A stretch of DNA of 64,000 bases from an uncultured Clostridia bacterium (GTDB lineage Bacteria; Bacillota; Clostridia; Oscillospirales; Ruminococcaceae): the NCBI GenBank assembly GCA_947627235.1, contig CANQVG010000002.1:50806-114805 (forward strand). Direction: 5' to 3'. Under the pieces are notes generated by a model, which saw only the letters and a list, made by a program, of their open reading frames with translations, was not told where the DNA came from and did not search any database. This document shows, piece by piece, positions 9,042-17,614 of this stretch (its first letter is position 1; every line of letters starts with the position of its first letter). Position numbers and translations under genes: made by a program.

Positions 9042-10265
9042 ATGATTTACACGCCCGAGGAGACCATTCAATATGTCGCGGAGGAGGACGTAAAGTTTAT
9101 ACGTCTCGCTTTTACAGATGTTTTCGGCACGCAGAAAAACATTTCGGTTATGCCGGGAGAGCTTGAGCGCGCCTTTAAATACGGCATCGCCATAGACGCT
9201 TCCGCGATAGCCGGTTTCGGAGGCGTAGTTCGTTCCGACCTCTTTTTACATCCCGACCCCTCTACGCTCGCCATACTGCCTTGGAGACCCGAACACGGCA
9301 GGGTTGTCAGAATGTTCTGCACGATAACCTATCCCGATGGCAGGGAGTTTGCGCCCGACACAAGAAGTCTTCTCAAAAAGGCGGTAGAGCTTGCCGAGGC
9401 GGAGGGCTACAGCTTTTATATCGGCTCCGAGACGGAGTTTTACCTCTTTAACCGCGACGAGAACGGCAATCCTACTTCTGTTCCATACGATCAGGCAGGG
9501 TATATGGACATCGCTCCCGCTGACAAGGGCGAAAACGTGAGGCGCGAAATATGTCTCGACCTCGAGCGTATGGGCATTATCCCCGAAAGCTCTCACCACG
9601 CCGAGGGACCCGGTCAGAATGAGATTGATTTCAGACGTTCCGACCCTCTTACCGCCGCCGACAACGCGGTTACTTTCCGCTCGGTGGTCAGTACCATCGC
9701 GGCGAGGAACGGTCTTTACGCCGACTTTTCGCCGAAGCCCATCAAGAACAAGCCGGGCAACGGCTTCCATATCAAGATATCCGTCGCCAATAACGCGAGA
9801 GGCGAGCTTTTGCCGCGCGTCATCGCCGGAATCCTCAGGCGCATACCCGATATTACCCTTTTCCTCAATACCTCCGAGGAGTCGTATCTGCGGCTCGGCG
9901 CGCATAAAGCGCCGAAATACATTACATGGTCGAGCGAAAACCGCTCGCAGCTCATAAGAATCCCCGCGCCGACAGGCGAATCCGACGATCTCAGAGCCGC
10001 CGAGCTAAGGTCGCCCGACCCGCTTGCCAATCCGTATCTTGCTTTCGCGCTGCTTATTCTCGCGGGGCTTGAGGGACTCAAGAACGATGCCGTTCTGCCG
10101 CTTCCCGCAGATATCGACCTTTATACCGCCGACGAGAAGACGCTCAGCGGTTTCAAAGCGCTTCCCCACGACCTTGAGGAAGCCGTCCGTGCTGCGCGTT
10201 CGAGCGATTTTATCGGGAAATATCTTCCCGCCCAGATAACCGACTGCTACTGTTCAAAGCGCTGA
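9042..10265 (+). CDS. glnA: Glutamine synthetase type I
   Basis: Second glutamine synthetase of the window. The 407-residue product is slightly shorter than the usual 440. The beta-grasp N-terminus holds FIRLAFTDVFGTQKNISVM. Catalytic-domain landmarks are SETEFYLF, EGPGQNEIDFRRSDPLTAADN, PGNGFHIKISV, NRSQLIRIP and RSPDPLANPYLAFALL. I chose ATG 9042, with AAGGAAGGAAG just upstream; ATG 9012 is in frame but lies inside the previous gene. I do not see the Lys-Pro-Tyr adenylylation loop of proteobacterial enzymes. It shares the transcript with glutamate synthase, giving a GS-GOGAT cycle in one operon. Confidence 0.94.
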   Translation: MIYTPEETIQYVAEEDVKFIRLAFTDVFGTQKNISVMPGELERAFKYGIAIDASAIAGFGGVVRSDLFLHPDPSTLAILPWRPEHGRVVRMFCTITYPDGREFAPDTRSLLKKAVELAEAEGYSFYIGSETEFYLFNRDENGNPTSVPYDQAGYMDIAPADKGENVRREICLDLERMGIIPESSHHAEGPGQNEIDFRRSDPLTAADNAVTFRSVVSTIAARNGLYADFSPKPIKNKPGNGFHIKISVANNARGELLPRVIAGILRRIPDITLFLNTSEESYLRLGAHKAPKYITWSSENRSQLIRIPAPTGESDDLRAAELRSPDPLANPYLAFALLILAGLEGLKNDAVLPLPADIDLYTADEKTLSGFKALPHDLEEAVRAARSSDFIGKYLPAQITDCYCSKR

Positions 10266-10306
10266 GCGTGTCCGCAAGCGTATTCCTTATCGAGGAGGGT
10301 AGAGCC

Positions 10307-10891
10307 TTGAGTTCAAAAGAACAGGTTTACAGTGTTCTTATAGTTTCAAATTCCGAAAAGTTCAACACTTCGCTTCAAAACGCTCTTCCCGCCGGGAAGT
10401 ATCTGCCGGTGAGGGTAGTGTCGGGTGTGGGCGCGGCAAGGCGTGAGCTTTTGGAGCGCAGCTACGATATCGTTATAATAAACACACCGCTTCCCGACGA
10501 CTACGGAACCCGTCTCGCGATAGACCTTTCAAGTGAAATAGGCATCGGGGTAATGCTTTTTGTGAAAAGCGAAAACTTCGACGATGTATACAGTCAGGTG
10601 ACCGAATACGGTGTCCTTACGGTTTCAAAGCCGGCGAGCGGGCAGATAGTTCTGCAATCAATGCTGCTTTTGTGCGCCACCCGTGAAAGGCTCCGCAGAA
10701 TGGAGCGCAAGGCGGCCTCGCTGGAGGAAAAAATGGAGGAGATAAGGCTTGTCAACCGTGCCAAATGGGCGCTCATCAACGAATTTGGAATGAATGAGGC
10801 TGAGGCGCACAAATATATAGAGCGCAAGGCGATGAACGGCTGCATCACTAAAATGAAAGCAGCCGAGGAGATAATCGAGAAGTATAAATAA
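10307..10891 (+). CDS. ANTAR-domain RNA-binding response regulator-like protein
   Basis: Likely a transcription antiterminator acting on nitrogen-gene leaders. Residues 8-120 form a receiver-like domain, but the phosphoacceptor Asp is replaced by Asn59 (DIVIINTPLPDD) and the usual acidic pair is SN at 14-15. It is therefore unlikely to be switched by Asp phosphorylation. A coiled-coil linker (RRMERKAASLEEKMEEI) leads to a C-terminal ANTAR three-helix bundle (KWALINEFGMNEAEAHKYIE, then RKAMN). TTG 10307 follows GAGGAGGG by eight bases; GTG 10268 is a weaker, longer start. A candidate target hairpin lies in this operon's own leader at 3924-3941. Confidence 0.85.
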   Translation: MSSKEQVYSVLIVSNSEKFNTSLQNALPAGKYLPVRVVSGVGAARRELLERSYDIVIINTPLPDDYGTRLAIDLSSEIGIGVMLFVKSENFDDVYSQVTEYGVLTVSKPASGQIVLQSMLLLCATRERLRRMERKAASLEEKMEEIRLVNRAKWALINEFGMNEAEAHKYIERKAMNGCITKMKAAEEIIEKYK

Positions 10892-10902
10892 AGGGAGGAT
10901 AA

Positions 10903-12516
<1,614 letters not shown>

Positions 12517-12537
12517 TTTAACGGAGGAACGGTTGAT

Positions 12538-13167
12538 ATGAACGTCAGACTTTACAATGAGCTTCAGAAAGCCGTCGAGCACATCGGACCCGAATGGAAA
12601 ATGCAGAATAATTTTGACGACCGCAGAAGCCGCTTCATCTACAGTGTGAACACCTATGACGAGGTAGTGGAGCAGTCGGAGACGCTGGGCGTAGACACGC
12701 GTTACGCGCTGCACCGCTGGTATAACTACAAAACCTTCAAAGAGTGCGAACGGCTGTTTGCGGTTTACGGCGCTGTCAGGGAGCGCAACAGTACCCATCA
12801 CTCGATTGATTTTTACATTCTCGGCGAACACTTTGACCTAAAACTGACAGTTTACCCTGCAAAGCTTTCATATCATCCATACGATCTCACAACCCGCGGC
12901 GGCAAGAACAGAATGATTCAGTGGCTTTACGAGCATCAGTCGCAGGACGGCAGAAAGCACCTTGACAACCGTCTGTTTATCGTCTGCGACGGCGGCAGTT
13001 CCTATGAAAGTCTGAGGCTCAAGTCCGACTTCGAGCGGATAGAGCAGGGGATAAAGAAATATATGGAGTATGTGAAGCTCCACGGCTTCAATTACGTCGA
13101 CATCACCGATAATGATATAATCTATTCCGTAGTGAGCGACATCATATACATCAAAAGTGACAATTAA
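12538..13167 (+). CDS. Conserved-looking protein of unknown function
   Basis: I do not recognise this 209-residue protein. It is soluble, with no signal peptide or membrane segment, and rich in aromatic and charged residues. Notable stretches are RYALHRWYNYKTFKECERLF, HHSIDFYILGEHFDLKLTVY, RGGKNRMIQWLYEHQSQDGR and RLFIVC. The alternation of short hydrophobic strands with D/E/K residues (FDLKLTV) loosely recalls nuclease-like folds; this is only an impression. GGAGG precedes ATG 12538 by nine bases. It is the last gene of the operon and a strong terminator follows. Confidence 0.75.
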   Translation: MNVRLYNELQKAVEHIGPEWKMQNNFDDRRSRFIYSVNTYDEVVEQSETLGVDTRYALHRWYNYKTFKECERLFAVYGAVRERNSTHHSIDFYILGEHFDLKLTVYPAKLSYHPYDLTTRGGKNRMIQWLYEHQSQDGRKHLDNRLFIVCDGGSSYESLRLKSDFERIEQGIKKYMEYVKLHGFNYVDITDNDIIYSVVSDIIYIKSDN

Positions 13168-13172
13168 AAAGC

Positions 13173-13206
13173 AAAAGGCTTCCTTTAAAGAAGCCTTTTA
13201 TTTTAC
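13173..13206 (+). terminator. Terminator of the nitrogen operon
   Basis: Ten-base perfect arms AAAAGGCTTC (13173-13182) and GAAGCCTTTT (13190-13199), a 7-base loop, then ATTTTA. It lies six bases after the stop of the unknown gene. Confidence 0.9.
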
Positions 13207-13342
13207 AGACTTTGACATATACCTGATTTAAAATCTGGTTTTTGCGAATCTGTCATAACGCCCACTCGGCGCAAAAAACGGTGTTGAAAACTATCAAAAT
13301 GGACCATTTCGCAGTTTTCGGACTGCTTTTCTAAAAAATCGC

Positions 13343-13371
13343 TTGACTTTACGACTTTAACGGCGTACAAT
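13343..13371 (+). promoter_or_regulatory. Promoter of the aromatic amino acid operon
   Basis: TTGACT (13343-13348), a 17-base spacer and TACAAT (13366-13371). The start point near 13378 leaves a leader of about 150 bases before the first enzyme gene. Between the previous terminator and this promoter (13207-13342) I see no gene. Confidence 0.85.
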
Positions 13372-13399
13372 ATAAAATAACAAATATTAGGGGTACTGT

Positions 13400-13489
13400 A
13401 TGGTGAATTCGCGTTTTTATTACTTTTATTATAAAATCCGAGCAGCCGAGAGAATTATTTATGTTTTCTCCACTGCTTATTCGCTATGA
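13400..13489 (+). CDS. Phe/Tyr-rich leader peptide of the aro operon
   Basis: A 29-codon reading frame with AGGGG six bases before ATG 13400 and stop TGA at 13487. It begins MVNSRFYYFYYKIRAAER: codons 6-11 are TTT TAT TAC TTT TAT TAT, and nine of 29 residues are Phe or Tyr, the end products of the downstream pathway. This is the hallmark of ribosome-mediated attenuation, as for pheA-type leaders. The stop codon falls inside the terminator loop, which is unusual: a ribosome that reaches the end would disturb the terminator too. The ORF overlaps the longer, unlikely upstream start of the next gene. Confidence 0.8.
   Translation: MVNSRFYYFYYKIRAAERIIYVFSTAYSL
13440..13478 (+). promoter_or_regulatory. 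Antiterminator hairpin of the aro leader
   Basis: GAGCAG (13440-13445) pairs with CTGCTT (13473-13478). Nested inside, GAGAGAA (13448-13454) pairs with TTTTCTC (13464-13470), with a two-by-two internal loop between the stems. This structure uses 13468-13474, the 5' arm of the terminator, so the two exclude each other. A ribosome stalled on the Phe/Tyr codons (13415-13432) would leave most of it free to form. Confidence 0.7.
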
Positions 13490-13514
13490 ATATCCGAGTG
13501 GAGTATTTTTTTAA
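13468..13514 (+). terminator. Attenuator terminator of the aro leader
   Basis: CTCCACT (13468-13474) pairs with AGTGGAG (13497-13503). Inside, TATTC (13478-13482) pairs with GAATA (13488-13492). TATTTTTTT follows. It lies between the promoter and the first enzyme gene, so transcription should stop here when phenylalanine and tyrosine are plentiful. Confidence 0.85.
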
Positions 13515-13530
13515 AACGGAGCAGAGGATT

Positions 13531-14823
13531 ATGAACAAGCTTGAAAGAGCAAGAAAAAAAATCAACAGCGTCGATAAGGAGATAGCCAAGCTCTGGGTAG
13601 AGCGAATGGAGGCTGTGCGCGAGGTGTCGGAATATAAGCGCGAAAACGGGCTTCAGGTGCTCGACACTTCGCGCGAGTCCGAGCTTATGAGCCGCAATCT
13701 CGGATACGTTCCCGAGGAGCTTCGCAGCTATTATACCGAGTTCTTAAACGGAACCCTTGAGTCTTCAAAGCGGTATCAGCGCGAGCTTTCCGTTAAATCC
13801 GAGGATTCTCTCACTGTAAACCTCGGCGACCGCAGCTACGACATTATTATCCGCCGCGGCTCTCTTGCCGACGCGGGAAAATATATGAATCTTCAAAGAA
13901 AGGTTCTCGTTGTCACCGATGACGGCGTTCCCGCAAAATATGCCGAAGCTGTTGCTTCACAGTGTTTGGACGCTTCTGTCGTGACACTGCCTCAGGGTGA
14001 AAAAACCAAGTGCCTAGAAAGCTTCAGCGTCCTTTTAAAGGCGATGCTTCAACGCGGATTTACGAGAAAAGACTGCGTTGTTGCCGTAGGCGGCGGAGTG
14101 ATCGGCGATCTCGCGGGCTTCGCGGCGTCGGCTTATATGCGCGGCATAGATTTTTACAATATCCCGACCACCACTCTTTCGCAGATAGATTCTTCAATAG
14201 GAGGAAAGGTAGCAATCGACCTCGACGGCTATAAAAACACCGTCGGAGCCTTCTGGCAGCCGAAGCTTGTACTCATCGACCCCGACACGCTTTCCACCCT
14301 CGACCGCCGCCAGTATGCGAGCGGACTCGCAGAAGCTGTAAAGATGAGTCTCACGAGCGATAGAGAGCTTTTTGAAATTTTCGAGAGCAAAGATATCGAC
14401 GGCAGGCTCGATGAAATAATCCGCCGTTCGCTTATGATAAAAAAGCGCGTGGTAGAGCAGGACGAGCGCGAATCCGGTCTGAGAAAGATTCTCAACTTTG
14501 GACACACAATAGGTCACGGTATCGAGACAGCCGAGGAGGGCAGGCTTATGCACGGCGAGTGCGTTGCGCTCGGAATGTTGCCTATGTGCGGCGTGCAGGT
14601 CAGGGGGAGGCTCAGAGCAGTATTGGAAAAGCTCGGTCTTCCCACCGCGATAACATCGCCGCCGGACGGAATAAAGGCAGCGATGAAGCATGACAAGAAG
14701 TCGGAGCAAAGCAGAGTGACCGTGGTAAGAGTGGAGGAAGCGGGCAGCTTCAGGCTTGAAGTAATCGACTTTGACGAGCTGTTTAAGCGGCTCGACGAAT
14801 ATTTAACGGAGGCGGAGCAATGA
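13531..14823 (+). CDS. aroB: Chorismate mutase-3-dehydroquinate synthase fusion
   Basis: A 430-residue bifunctional protein. Residues 1-88 are an AroQ-type chorismate mutase: LERARKKINSVDKEI, a Lys in YKRENG, RESEL and the C-terminal Gln in KRYQ match the known active-site Arg, Lys, Arg-Glu and Gln positions. From about residue 95 the protein is AroB: PQGEKTK, AVGGGVIGDLAGFAASAYMR, PTTTLSQIDSSIGGKVAID, NFGHTIGHGIE (metal-binding His) and HGECVALGM. I chose ATG 13531 over ATG 13486, which lies in the terminator. Chorismate mutase acts six steps after AroB, so the pairing is not substrate channelling between neighbouring steps. First gene of the operon; overlaps aroC by four bases. Confidence 0.93.
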   Translation: MNKLERARKKINSVDKEIAKLWVERMEAVREVSEYKRENGLQVLDTSRESELMSRNLGYVPEELRSYYTEFLNGTLESSKRYQRELSVKSEDSLTVNLGDRSYDIIIRRGSLADAGKYMNLQRKVLVVTDDGVPAKYAEAVASQCLDASVVTLPQGEKTKCLESFSVLLKAMLQRGFTRKDCVVAVGGGVIGDLAGFAASAYMRGIDFYNIPTTTLSQIDSSIGGKVAIDLDGYKNTVGAFWQPKLVLIDPDTLSTLDRRQYASGLAEAVKMSLTSDRELFEIFESKDIDGRLDEIIRRSLMIKKRVVEQDERESGLRKILNFGHTIGHGIETAEEGRLMHGECVALGMLPMCGVQVRGRLRAVLEKLGLPTAITSPPDGIKAAMKHDKKSEQSRVTVVRVEEAGSFRLEVIDFDELFKRLDEYLTEAEQ

Positions 14824-15923
14824 AGAACACATTTGGCACAAGCGTCAGCATCACACTTTTCGGAGAGAGTCACGGACCGGCAATCGGGGCGGTTCTCAGT
14901 GGAATGGCGCCCGGAATACCGGTTGACAGAGATTTTATAGCATTGCAGCTTTCAAAGCGCCGTCCGGCAGGAAGAATTTCTACAGCGCGAGTCGAGGAAG
15001 ACGATTTTGATATAGTTTCGGGGGTTTTCAACGGCAGGACCACCGGAACTCCGATAACAGTAGTAATTCCCAACCGTAGCGTAAAAAGCGGCGACTATTC
15101 CGAAATAAGCCGTCTTGCAAGACCCGGTCACGCCGATTATACAGCGCAGCTCAAATATCACGGATATCAGGATTACAGGGGCGGCGGGCATTTCAGCGGC
15201 AGGTTAACCGCTGCCATCGTCGCGGCGGGAGCTATAGCCGTTTCCGCTCTTGAAGCCAAGGGCGTAAAGATAGGCACGCACATAAAAACCTGCGCCGGCA
15301 TTGCCGACCGCGATTTTTCGGACATTGAGGAAGACATAGCGCGTCTTAACGGTCTCGGTTTTGCCGTGCTGGACGGAGAAATCGCACAGGCTATGATTTC
15401 TGAGATAGAAGCGGCGGCAAGCGAGGGAGACAGCGTCGGCGGAGTGCTTGAAACGGCGGTGTTCGGTATTCCCGCAGGAGTAGGCGAGCCGTTTTTCGAC
15501 AGCGTCGAGAGCGTGATATCACACGCTATGTTTTCTATCCCCGCGGTAAAAGGCGTTCAGTTCGGCGACGGCTTTGCGCTTGCCAATATGCGCGGAAGCA
15601 TCGCAAACGATCCGTTTGAGGTGTCTGACGGAAAGATCATTACAAACACCAACCGTTCCGGCGGTGTGAACGGCGGAATCTCCAACGGTATGCCGATAGT
15701 TTTCAGCTGCGCCGTAAAGCCGACTCCGTCTATTTATAAGCCTCAGAAGACCGTCGACTATGTCAGCCTCAGAAACGCGGAGCTTTCGCTAAAGGGTCGT
15801 CACGACCCCGCTATAATTCACCGCGCACGCGTTGTTGTTGACAGCCTGACGGCTATCGCTCTTTGCAACCTGCTCGCTCAGCGTTACGGCACCGATTACC
15901 TGATGCCGGCTGCCGACAAGTAA
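14820..15923 (+). CDS. aroC: Chorismate synthase
   Basis: Last step to chorismate, from EPSP, needing reduced FMN. The 367-residue product has the family signatures GESHGPAIGAVLSGMAPG at the N-terminus, RRPAGRISTARVEED, RPGHADYTAQLKYHGYQDYR, GGHFSGRLTA and RHDPAIIHRARVVVDS near the C-terminus. ATG 14820 overlaps the stop of the fusion gene (ATGA), suggesting translational coupling. Confidence 0.97.
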   Translation: MKNTFGTSVSITLFGESHGPAIGAVLSGMAPGIPVDRDFIALQLSKRRPAGRISTARVEEDDFDIVSGVFNGRTTGTPITVVIPNRSVKSGDYSEISRLARPGHADYTAQLKYHGYQDYRGGGHFSGRLTAAIVAAGAIAVSALEAKGVKIGTHIKTCAGIADRDFSDIEEDIARLNGLGFAVLDGEIAQAMISEIEAAASEGDSVGGVLETAVFGIPAGVGEPFFDSVESVISHAMFSIPAVKGVQFGDGFALANMRGSIANDPFEVSDGKIITNTNRSGGVNGGISNGMPIVFSCAVKPTPSIYKPQKTVDYVSLRNAELSLKGRHDPAIIHRARVVVDSLTAIALCNLLAQRYGTDYLMPAADK

Positions 15924-15941
15924 TTTTCCGGAGGTAACTGT

Positions 15942-17180
15942 ATGGATTACGGCTGTATAGCCCGAAAGCTTGGACACAGCTTTTCCGCGGAAATACATAA
16001 GCTCATCGGAGACTACGATTACCGTCTCCGCGAGGTTTCCGAGGACGAACTCGCCGGATTTATGACCCGTCGGGACTTCAAGGGGATAAACGTAACTATT
16101 CCTTACAAAAAAGACGTTATTACGTACCTTGACGAAATCAGCGATACCGCGCGAAGAATCGGTTCTGTCAATACCGTTGTCAACCGCGGCGGAAGGCTCT
16201 GCGGCTACAACACCGACTGCGCAGGTATGAAAGCGCTAATATCCCACGCGGGAATATCTTTAGAGGGAAAGACTGTTCTTGTACTCGGCACCGGCGGCAC
16301 TTCCGCAACGGCTAATGTTGTTGCCCGCGACCTCGGGGCTGGGGAGGTTCTCACCGTATCGCGGCGGCCGTCGGAAGGTGTAATCACCTATGAGCAGGCG
16401 ACAGGCGAATACTCGCACGCCGAAATCATAATCAATACGACTCCTGTCGGGATGTTTCCGGAAAATTACGCGTCGCCGATTGACGTCACTAAATTTTCGA
16501 AGCTTGAGGGAGTTGTGGACGCGGTATTTAATCCGCTTCGCACCGAGCTTGTGCTGAACGCCCGCAAAATGGGCGTAAAAGCCGTCGGAGGACTGTATAT
16601 GCTCGTAGCGCAGGCGGTATACGCCTCCGAGATTTTCAGAGACGTAAAAATCCCTAAAACCGAGATAGACCGCATATACCGCGAGCTTATGAGGCAAAAG
16701 GAGAGCATCGTGCTCATCGGTATGCCGGGCAGCGGAAAGTCCACGATAGGTAGGCTTGTTGCGGAGAGACTCAACAGAGAATTTTTGGATACCGACTCCG
16801 AAATAGTTGCCCGTGAGGGTATGGAAATCACCGATATTTTCCGCCAAAAGGGAGAATCGGCTTTCAGAGACATTGAAACCGACGTTCTTAAAGATACGGT
16901 TAGAAGAAGCGAAATAGTTCTTGCTACCGGCGGCGGTGTAATTCTCAGGGAGGAAAACGTCGGCGCGCTCCGACAGAACTGTAAAGTATTCTTTCTTGAC
17001 AGAGACCTTGACTGGCTCACGCCGACCTCAGACCGCCCCACCGCTTCCGACAAAGAGGCTCTCCAAAAGCGGTATGAGGAGCGCTATAACAGGTACGTCG
17101 AAGCAGCAGACATAGTTGTAAAGCCCGTTCAGGACAAGGCTGAAAACGCCGAAATCATCATCAGGGAGTTTTTGAAATGA
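15942..17180 (+). CDS. aroE: Shikimate dehydrogenase-shikimate kinase fusion
   Basis: A 412-residue protein that joins two consecutive steps. Residues 1-245 are AroE: GHSFSAEIH for shikimate binding, NVTIPYKKDV with the catalytic Lys, NTDCAG, and the NADP motif VLGTGGTSATA. From about residue 252 it is AroK: P-loop GMPGSGKSTIGR at 260, LDTDSEIV, FRDIETDVL, ATGGGVIL and the lid region TSDRPT. The product of the first domain, shikimate, is the substrate of the second. GGAGG precedes ATG 15942. It overlaps aroQ by four bases. Confidence 0.95.
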   Translation: MDYGCIARKLGHSFSAEIHKLIGDYDYRLREVSEDELAGFMTRRDFKGINVTIPYKKDVITYLDEISDTARRIGSVNTVVNRGGRLCGYNTDCAGMKALISHAGISLEGKTVLVLGTGGTSATANVVARDLGAGEVLTVSRRPSEGVITYEQATGEYSHAEIIINTTPVGMFPENYASPIDVTKFSKLEGVVDAVFNPLRTELVLNARKMGVKAVGGLYMLVAQAVYASEIFRDVKIPKTEIDRIYRELMRQKESIVLIGMPGSGKSTIGRLVAERLNREFLDTDSEIVAREGMEITDIFRQKGESAFRDIETDVLKDTVRRSEIVLATGGGVILREENVGALRQNCKVFFLDRDLDWLTPTSDRPTASDKEALQKRYEERYNRYVEAADIVVKPVQDKAENAEIIIREFLK

Positions 17181-17614
17181 AGATTTTAGTTATAAACGGA
17201 CCGAACCTGAATATGCTCGGAATCCGTGAGCCGCAAATCTACGGCAGGGAGACCTATAGAAGTCTCCTTGAAAAGATTGAATGCTACTGTAAAGCTAAAT
17301 CACTTGACGTGGAATTTTTCCAGAGCAATCACGAGGGTGATCTCGTCGACAGGATACAGGCGGCTTACGGCGCGGTCGACGGCATTGTAATCAACCCCGG
17401 GGCATACACCCACACGAGCGTAGCTATACTTGACGCGCTAAAGGCGGTGTCGATACCGGCGGTTGAAGTCCATATCTCCGAGGTCGATAAACGCGAGGAA
17501 TTTCGGCAGATTAGCTACATCAGAGCCGCCTGTATAGCCACAATTACGGGTCACGGCACCGACGGCTACCTTGAAGCGATAGACATTCTGTGCCAAAAAG
17601 GTGAGAGCAAATGA
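17177..17614 (+). CDS. aroQ: 3-Dehydroquinate dehydratase, type II
   Basis: Third shikimate step. At 145 residues this is the dodecameric type II enzyme, unrelated to the type I AroD. Motifs are INGPNLNMLGIREPQIYG (catalytic Tyr and Arg), QSNHEGDLVD, NPGAYTHTSVA with its catalytic Asn, and EVHISEVDKREEFR with the His. It overlaps both neighbours by four bases. Confidence 0.96.
   Translation: MKILVINGPNLNMLGIREPQIYGRETYRSLLEKIECYCKAKSLDVEFFQSNHEGDLVDRIQAAYGAVDGIVINPGAYTHTSVAILDALKAVSIPAVEVHISEVDKREEFRQISYIRAACIATITGHGTDGYLEAIDILCQKGESK

Noticed and set aside
13486..13530. Longer N-terminus for the mutase-AroB protein
   Set aside because: ATG 13486 lies in the loop of the attenuator and has no ribosome site; family-like sequence begins at ATG 13531.
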